The translations under genes and the position numbers were made by a program. A stretch of DNA of 18,811 bases from an uncultured Mediterraneibacter sp. Its GTDB lineage: Bacteria; Bacillota; Clostridia; Lachnospirales; Lachnospiraceae. The stretch lies in contig CAKRWZ010000035.1 of NCBI GenBank assembly GCA_934418295.1, positions 1 to 18,811 of the forward strand, read 5' to 3'. The notes beneath the pieces were generated by a model that saw only the letters and a program-made list of their open reading frames with translations, was not told where the DNA came from and did not search any database. Below are positions 13,865-18,811 of this stretch, in pieces. Every line of letters begins with the position of its first letter. Positions within the stretch are counted from its first letter, which is position 1.

Positions 13865-16582
13865 TCACCACATTCTGTTTTTATTGCACGTCAGATACAA
13901 AATCTGGTATCTTTCAGATACATTCTGCAACAATTTCTTGGCTCTTTCTGTTTTTTCCTGATCCAAATTCACGAATGGATCATCCAAAATGATTACCGGC
14001 CGTTCCTCCGTATACATCACATCGATAAATGCCAGACGAAGGCACACACCCATCAGGTCCTGACAGCCGGCACTGAAAGACTCCACTTTTCTCTGCATAC
14101 CCAATTCTTCTACCGTCAGTTCTGCATTGGCATCCAAACGGTATTTGCCACTTGCATCTTCGCCTTCTAACAGCTGAACATAAAAATCATACCGCGTTTT
14201 TAAGGGCTGGATATAACGGGCCGTCAGTGTTTCCTTTGCCTCTTCCAAAAGATCTTTCGTCCGGCTCAAAAGCACATATTTTTTAGATTCTTTTGCTTCT
14301 TTTTGCTTTTGTGCTTCCAGCTCCTCTTTCTGCTCGGCAATGGTATCGCTTTCTCGACGCAGCTCTTCCAGCTGCTTTCCATAGCTTCTCAAAACATTTT
14401 GAATCTCTTCGGCCGTATCAATCAGCTTCTGATTCTCCGCATTCAAAACTTCCAGATTTTCCGGCAATGCTCCTGGCATTTCCACTGTTTTGTTATCCGG
14501 ATCCGAAAGACCGTTCTTTTGGGCAAACTCTGCCCTTCTGCTTTGTTCCGCACGTAAAATCTGCTCTTTCTGCTCCACCCTTTGCAGCATTTCCCGAAAC
14601 TTTAAAATCTGTCCTCCCAAATTTTCTGACGGCTCAAAGCCTATGCCGCAAATTTCCTCCTCCATCTTACTTCGCAGGCTTTCATAGGACTTCTGTTCTT
14701 TTTGTACTGTCTCCTTCTGTGCTTTTAAACGCTTCCATTCCCGCAGACTGTTTTCTAAATGCAGAAACCACTCCATATATGCGGTCTTTCCGGAAGGTAA
14801 AATTCCCATTTCTCCGTATTGCCCCAGAAAAGCTTCGATTTTCTCTGCCAATTCCCGACACTCTTTTTCATGGCTGTTTTCTGCTTCCCGTTTTTCCTTT
14901 TCCAAGAGATCTTCATAGCGAACTGCGCTTTTCATCCATTCCTGCAGCTGCAGAGAAACTTGATCTTCTGCAGGTTCGGTGCCCCGTTTCCGCAGATAAG
15001 CAGCAATCTCTGTATCAATACGGGAGATATCCGCCCTTTCTCTTTCGAGTTCTTCTGCTTCTTTTCCGAGTCCTTCTTCCTGTTCTTTTTCCAGCTCTTT
15101 TATCTGCTTTCCTCTGATTTCCTTTCCGGAGACACGGAGCTGCCACACCATCAGACATAAAACCACTGCACAGGCTGCCAGAAAGCAGTCGCTCCATATG
15201 GAAAAACCGCCTGTGATCACGCAAGACGCACCTGCTGCCGCCATCAGTATCACTGACAAAATAATTCCAGCCATTTTAATGAGCCGTTGTTTATCCCGGC
15301 TCTGCTTTTCCTCCTGTTCCCACTGCTCTTGCCGTCGTTTTTCTTGCAGTTTTGCCTCTTCCAAGCTCTTTTGCCGCACTTCCGATGCAGCTTTTTTCTG
15401 CACACGCTTTTCCCATTTTTTCTGCAGAACGTCCAATTGACGGGAGGGCTTCTCTTCCGCGCCGAATTGCAGTCGATAAGCTTCCAGATCATGGCGTTCT
15501 TTTTCTGTCATCTGATGTTCTGACGCCTTTTGCCGCATCATCTCCAATCTGTGGATTTGCATTTTGCATTGCTCCAAATCCTCTTCTGACGGAATTTGAC
15601 TTGCAAAAATTTGCTCTGTTTCCTGCAGCCGTTCCTCTTCTGCTGCTTTCAGCTTATGGGACTGCGCCGCCGTGCGGACTTTTTCCATCTCTCCGCACAC
15701 TCTCTGCCACCGTTCCACGGTTTCCTTTTCCGGCAGCTCTCCCGGAAATACTGACCTTGCCTTTTGTACCTCTCCTTCCGCCTCTTCGCATCTGCGTTGC
15801 AGCTCTTTATAACTTTCCCGGATCGTCTGGGCTTCCTTCAATGCAGCTGCCCTTTTTTGCCGCTTTTCCAGCTCCTGACGGGATTGTCGGATCGTTTCCA
15901 GCTCTTTTGTCTTTTCTCCTATTTTCTGCTGCAGTCCCCGGAGATTTTTCTCTATCGCCGGCTCTGTCTTTATCGCCGTTTCCAACACCGTGATCTGCGC
16001 CCGCAGCTGATGAAGCTCTCCTGTTTTCCGACGGGGACTCATACGGTTTAGCAGCATTTTCAGGCTTTCATCTGCCGTTTCATAATCCGTCAAATCCTCT
16101 GTGTTATCTGTCAGATTGCCCATTTTGGCATTGATATCCCCGGTTGCTTTCGTTGCGCAATCATTCTGCCCGATAAAGACCGTCCGCATGAAGGATTCAC
16201 TGTCAATGCCGAACAGCTCTCTTCCTACGGCTCCGGTATAATCACGGCTTTCCGTATTGGTTTTCTCATTTCGCAGTTCAAAGGCATCCTCACTTTCCTT
16301 TTTCCCGAAAGCTCTCGTAATCCGATATACTTTTCCTTCCGTTTCGAACACGAGCCATCCGCCGTAAACACCACCCTGCCAAGGCCTGTAAAAGTTTCGT
16401 TCATTCCGCTCTTTTCGCTTCTTCTCCCCTTCAAAGCCATAAAACATAACACGGATAAAGGCCGCCAATGTGCTTTTCCCCCAACCGTTTTCACAGCAAA
16501 GCGCCGTATATTCCTCCTGAAACTCCAGATGAAAATCGCAAAGCTTTCCAAAGTTTTCAATATGACATGCACACAGCTTCAC
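13865..16582 (-). CDS. SbcC/YhaN-like SMC-family ATPase with membrane hairpin
   Basis: Large subunit of a SbcCD/Mre11-Rad50-type complex acting on DNA ends. The 905 residues comprise an N-terminal ATPase half with Walker A CENGWGKST (30-38; a cysteine replaces the usual first glycine) and Q-loop Q139. A coiled coil follows at about 190-430, then two membrane segments (437-456 and 463-481) and a second coiled coil at about 485-790. The C-terminal half has a degenerate signature FSAGCQDL (836-843) and Walker B VIILDDP (863-869). There is no CxxC zinc hook; the membrane hairpin sits at the coiled-coil apex instead, as in B. subtilis YhaN. The start is a GTG at 16582 with AAGGAGG 7 nt upstream, overlapping the nuclease gene by 4 bp (GTGA). 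YhaN-like is preferred to classical SbcC. Confidence 0.9.
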   Translation of the reverse strand: MKLCACHIENFGKLCDFHLEFQEEYTALCCENGWGKSTLAAFIRVMFYGFEGEKKRKERNERNFYRPWQGGVYGGWLVFETEGKVYRITRAFGKKESEDAFELRNEKTNTESRDYTGAVGRELFGIDSESFMRTVFIGQNDCATKATGDINAKMGNLTDNTEDLTDYETADESLKMLLNRMSPRRKTGELHQLRAQITVLETAIKTEPAIEKNLRGLQQKIGEKTKELETIRQSRQELEKRQKRAAALKEAQTIRESYKELQRRCEEAEGEVQKARSVFPGELPEKETVERWQRVCGEMEKVRTAAQSHKLKAAEEERLQETEQIFASQIPSEEDLEQCKMQIHRLEMMRQKASEHQMTEKERHDLEAYRLQFGAEEKPSRQLDVLQKKWEKRVQKKAASEVRQKSLEEAKLQEKRRQEQWEQEEKQSRDKQRLIKMAGIILSVILMAAAGASCVITGGFSIWSDCFLAACAVVLCLMVWQLRVSGKEIRGKQIKELEKEQEEGLGKEAEELERERADISRIDTEIAAYLRKRGTEPAEDQVSLQLQEWMKSAVRYEDLLEKEKREAENSHEKECRELAEKIEAFLGQYGEMGILPSGKTAYMEWFLHLENSLREWKRLKAQKETVQKEQKSYESLRSKMEEEICGIGFEPSENLGGQILKFREMLQRVEQKEQILRAEQSRRAEFAQKNGLSDPDNKTVEMPGALPENLEVLNAENQKLIDTAEEIQNVLRSYGKQLEELRRESDTIAEQKEELEAQKQKEAKESKKYVLLSRTKDLLEEAKETLTARYIQPLKTRYDFYVQLLEGEDASGKYRLDANAELTVEELGMQRKVESFSAGCQDLMGVCLRLAFIDVMYTEERPVIILDDPFVNLDQEKTERAKKLLQNVSERYQILYLTCNKNRMW

Positions 16583-17682
16583 GCTTCCACCTCCTTTTCT
16601 CCTTCCAGAATCTGCAGCCCATATCGAATGATCGTATGCTTATCCTCCTCACTGAGATCCGTCTGCTTTTGCACCGTCCGGACAAATTCTCCTTTCAGCG
16701 AAATATCCTGTGCAAATTCCTGCCAATCCACATGCAGCCGGGTTTCATCTTCCACCTTCAGAAAATAATAGTCCGGAGCAAGGGTCTGGCAGATATATTC
16801 CGGATTTTTTTCGCACTCTACCTCTATCTCTCCTGCCAAGACCAGTTTAATCAAACTGCCTGCTTCGCATCCTGTTTCTGCCAAATATCGACGTGCTCTT
16901 TCCGCCATCTCTGCAGAAGTCTGACAGCCGCTCACATCCACCGTAACAGTATAGAGCTTCCGTTTTGCAAAGGGTACAAACTTCCCCGTTACCGTTTTCT
17001 TTTCTTCGTCAATATCCAGCAATACAAAGCCATGTTCTCCACACTCGTCAAACCCGCGGCCTTCCAGACACCCGGAATAGCAATAAACACCACGTCCGTC
17101 CAGCCTTTCCTGTTTATAGCTATGGATATGTCCCAGTGCCAGATAATCAATCCCCTTATTTTGGAGCGCGCGAAGCTGAACGATCTCTGTTTTATCCTTC
17201 GAATCACTTTCCGCTTCTTGTCCGTGCAGCATTACAATGTTGATCTTTTCTGGATCCGGCAACAGCGCCGGATACAAAAGCCGCCCGTTTTCACCCGAAA
17301 ATTCTGCCCCGTAAATACAGACATTTTCGTCCACCTCGTAACAGCTCCACTCTGTACTAAACAGCTTCAGATTTTCCGGCAGTTCTTCCTCTCCCTCCAA
17401 AAAATCATCACTGTCATGATTTCCCCTTAAATAATAGAAAAGAATGCCCGGATGTGTCCTGAATTCATTTAAAACGGCATTCTTCGTTGTTTTCGTAATA
17501 TTCTTCGTATCAAATAAATCTCCGGCGATCAATATCGCCCTGACTTTATGTTCCGCTGCATAGCTGACCAGTCTGCCAAATGTCCCGAGCAGCTCCAGTC
17601 TGCGTTCCTTAGCCTGCATTCCGTCCAGATGCGTTTTCATTTTGGCATCCAGATGCAGATCCGCACAATGAATCATTTTCAT
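16579..17682 (-). CDS. SbcD/YhaO-like DNA repair exonuclease (Mre11 family)
   Basis: Calcineurin-fold metallophosphoesterase predicted to cut DNA in partnership with the downstream ATPase. From the ATG at 17682 it has 367 residues. Metal-site motifs are DLH (8-10), GDLFD (54-58), GNHD (87-90), the later LHG and LGHIHS. This start is chosen because GGAGG lies 9 nt upstream and the next residues MIHCADLHLD begin the conserved fold. The frame is open to 17817, but that extension reads through the promoter region and has no conserved text. The stop overlaps the GTG of the ATPase gene by 4 bp, indicating a translationally coupled nuclease-ATPase pair. Length and partner suggest YhaO rather than E. 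coli-type SbcD. Confidence 0.93.
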   Translation of the reverse strand: MKMIHCADLHLDAKMKTHLDGMQAKERRLELLGTFGRLVSYAAEHKVRAILIAGDLFDTKNITKTTKNAVLNEFRTHPGILFYYLRGNHDSDDFLEGEEELPENLKLFSTEWSCYEVDENVCIYGAEFSGENGRLLYPALLPDPEKINIVMLHGQEAESDSKDKTEIVQLRALQNKGIDYLALGHIHSYKQERLDGRGVYCYSGCLEGRGFDECGEHGFVLLDIDEEKKTVTGKFVPFAKRKLYTVTVDVSGCQTSAEMAERARRYLAETGCEAGSLIKLVLAGEIEVECEKNPEYICQTLAPDYYFLKVEDETRLHVDWQEFAQDISLKGEFVRTVQKQTDLSEEDKHTIIRYGLQILEGEKEVEA

Positions 17683-17719
17683 AATCGGCTGCCTCCAACC
17701 TTCTCTTTTGATGGATTTT

Positions 17720-17748
17720 ATTATAGCATACAGAAATTTTTCTGGAAA
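17720..17748 (-). promoter_or_regulatory. extended -10 promoter of the sbcDC-like pair
   Basis: A perfect TATAAT (17720-17725) with an upstream TG (TGCTATAAT on the minus strand) lies 37 nt before the nuclease start. The -35 at the 17-nt position (TTTCCA, 17743-17748) is weak, as is usual for extended -10 promoters. Confidence 0.55.
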
Positions 17749-17773
17749 GATAAAACGACGATCGCCGGCAAAC

Positions 17774-17885
17774 GCAGCCATACAGATTTCACTGCTGATC
17801 TTGGCTGCCTGAAGCAATTTAAATTGATCAATCGCTTCTAAAATCCACAGCAGAAGAGGCTCCCTGCCGCAAGCAGAAAGCCTCT
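17774..17885. other. hairpin-rich spacer between the superoxide reductase and sbcD genes
   Basis: Three consecutive inverted repeats lie in 112 bp. The first pairs GCAGCCA (17774-17780) with TGGCTGC (17802-17808), with an inner AGAT/ATCT. The second pairs GAAGC (17811-17815) with GCTTC (17834-17838) and includes the 12-bp palindrome CAATTTAAATTG (17815-17826). The third pairs AGAGGCT (17855-17861) with AGCCTCT (17879-17885), with an inner CTGC/GCAG. The third is best placed to terminate the superoxide reductase transcript, but no U-run follows on either strand. No convincing ORF or dedicated promoter was seen for this stretch. Confidence 0.45.
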
Positions 17886-17913
17886 CCCTTTACAATGGTA
17901 TCAGCGCCGGCTA

Positions 17914-18288
17914 TTATGCTTTCCAAAGTCCGTGAAGATTGCAGTATGCATAAACTGCTTCCACTTCGTCTCCCTCACAGATCGCAAAGCAGCTCTCCGG
18001 CTTTTCGCCGGGAGCCAGTTCCTTACGCTGGTTCCCTTGCTTTGTCTGAAGAGAAATCCACTCAATGTAGTGCTCCGGAAGCATAGGATGCTCTGCTTCC
18101 CCTACCTTAACATAGATCATATTTCCCTTTCTCTCATAAACAGGAACGTGTTTCTCCAACGAGGCATCGACAAGCCCGGGGAGAACCTCCTTCATCTTTT
18201 CTCCGCAGCAGATGATAGGTACACCGGATTCCTTGACAAAGGCTATCATGTTGCCACAATGATTGCACTGGTAAAAACGCTGTTTCAC
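17914..18288 (-). CDS. dfx: desulfoferrodoxin, two-iron superoxide reductase
   Basis: Reduces superoxide to hydrogen peroxide without making oxygen, a defence typical of anaerobes; electrons normally come from rubredoxin, which is not encoded in the window. The 124 residues contain an N-terminal desulforedoxin-like iron site with C8, C11, C27 and C28, followed by the catalytic Fe(His)4Cys site: H47, H67, H73, C116 and H119, preceded by the conserved E45-K46 next to H47. All ligands of both centres are present, so it is a class I (2Fe) enzyme. The start is a GTG at 18288 with AGGAGGG 8 nt upstream. It lies 89 nt after the lipoprotein gene; no clear promoter was found in that gap, so readthrough is possible. 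Confidence 0.96.
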   Translation of the reverse strand: MKQRFYQCNHCGNMIAFVKESGVPIICCGEKMKEVLPGLVDASLEKHVPVYERKGNMIYVKVGEAEHPMLPEHYIEWISLQTKQGNQRKELAPGEKPESCFAICEGDEVEAVYAYCNLHGLWKA

Positions 18289-18377
18289 AGGAATTTCCCT
18301 CCTTATCTTATCGGTTCAAAATCAATCGTTCCTCGTGGTCAGAACACACAAACTGTACCAATTTGGCAATGTTGTAA

Positions 18378-18722
18378 CTATTGCTTTTTGTAAGTACCAC
18401 TGACAGCCATTCCTTCATTATCATTCATAGTAAGAGAATCCCCGTCTACTGAAAAGGTATAGAGCTTTTCTTTTTCCCACAGTTCCAGTTGTACTGTCAT
18501 CTGGTCTCCGTCCAGGCTATAGGTTCCTTCCTGTTTCATATAGGGATTTTCCATCGTGCAGCTGCCTTTTCCGTCAAATGTCCATGTGACTACTCCGTCT
18601 ACTCCCAAATCAGCAGACCACGTCCCGGCCACCGCATCCTTCTTTCCGCCGCAGGCGGTCAAAAGAACCCCCATCATAAGCACCAACAACACAGAAGTCC
18701 ATGTTTTCCATGTTTTTTTCAT
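18378..18722 (-). CDS. small lipoprotein with lipocalin-like beta domain
   Basis: Predicted extracytoplasmic lipoprotein of 114 residues. From the ATG at 18722 it begins MKKTWKTW, has a hydrophobic segment and the lipobox LLTAC with the lipidated cysteine at position 24. The mature part (AGTWSADLG..., WTFDGKGSCTM, GTYSLDGDQMTVQ, FSVDGDSLTMNDNEG) alternates short beta strands, like the small lipocalin-like or DUF5640-type domains of Clostridia. The start at 18722 has AGGAGG 9 nt upstream; the ATG at 18746 is in frame but would place extra residues before the signal peptide and has no such site. It has a near-consensus promoter. Function is unknown, and adjacency to the superoxide reductase is only weakly suggestive of a stress link. 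Confidence 0.85.
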   Translation of the reverse strand: MKKTWKTWTSVLLVLMMGVLLTACGGKKDAVAGTWSADLGVDGVVTWTFDGKGSCTMENPYMKQEGTYSLDGDQMTVQLELWEKEKLYTFSVDGDSLTMNDNEGMAVSGTYKKQ

Positions 18723-18775
18723 AGCAATTTTCCTCCTTGTTCTCATTAAATAGTCCGACAGAAAGTATTGTCTAA

Positions 18776-18804
18776 ATCTTACTGTGATTTTATTGTTTTG
18801 TCAA
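18776..18804 (-). promoter_or_regulatory. sigma-A promoter of the lipoprotein gene
   Basis: Minus-strand TTGACA (18799-18804, perfect -35), a 17-nt spacer and TAAGAT (18776-18781) form the best promoter in the window. Just downstream, GACA-8 nt-TGTC (18757-18772) forms a short inverted repeat near the expected start point that could be an operator. Confidence 0.75.
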
Positions 18805-18811
18805 TTTTTTT

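Noticed and set aside
13865..16582. Zinc hook (CxxC) in the SbcC-like protein
   Set aside because: No CxxC motif occurs at the coiled-coil apex; two membrane segments occupy that place.
17683..17817. 45-residue N-terminal extension of the SbcD-like protein
   Set aside because: It would be translated through the predicted promoter, and the conserved fold begins exactly at the ATG preceded by GGAGG.

Overview
The window looks like a chromosomal segment of a low-to-mid GC Gram-positive anaerobe of the class Clostridia, most likely Lachnospiraceae. This rests on the complete Firmicutes-style tsaE-tsaB-rimI-...-tsaD cluster, strong AGGAGG-type ribosome binding sites, a YhaN-like SbcC with a membrane hairpin, a two-iron superoxide reductase (an anaerobe's oxygen defence), and an unusual split purine module. 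No rRNA, tRNA, CRISPR array, phage gene or insertion sequence was seen, and gene density is normal.

Region 1 (1-6860, minus strand) is a long co-directional block. Its first two genes, from the promoter near 6831-6859, finish purine synthesis: an archaeal-type IMP cyclohydrolase (PurO family) and a stand-alone AICAR formyltransferase whose sequence resembles the animal ATIC type rather than the usual bacterial PurH. Next come tsaE, tsaB, rimI, a small CxxC protein, rnz, tsaD and ispD. These cover the t6A tRNA modification proteins TsaB, TsaD and TsaE, a ribosomal-protein acetyltransferase, tRNA 3'-end maturation and the isoprenoid enzyme IspD. The tsaE-tsaB spacer carries a 23-bp direct duplication.

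Region 2 (6877-9209, minus) holds a DegV fatty-acid-binding protein with its own promoter and a MATE exporter. Region 3 (9284-12367, plus) holds a uracil permease (UraA type), a terminator, then a second MATE exporter preceded by a compact leader with mutually exclusive helices. That leader is the best candidate for a regulatory RNA in the window, possibly of the guanidine-IV (mepA-associated) kind. A bidirectional terminator (12381-12445) separates it from region 4.

Region 4 (12449-18811, minus) reads, in transcription order: a small lipoprotein with a near-consensus promoter, a two-iron superoxide reductase, a 230-bp spacer able to form three hairpins, a SbcD/YhaO nuclease, a SbcC/YhaN ATPase overlapping it by 4 bp, and a BrnQ branched-chain amino acid carrier.

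Most of the window is ordinary housekeeping sequence. The parts worth a second look are the MATE leader, the split purine module, the spacer duplication and the hairpin-rich spacer upstream of sbcD.
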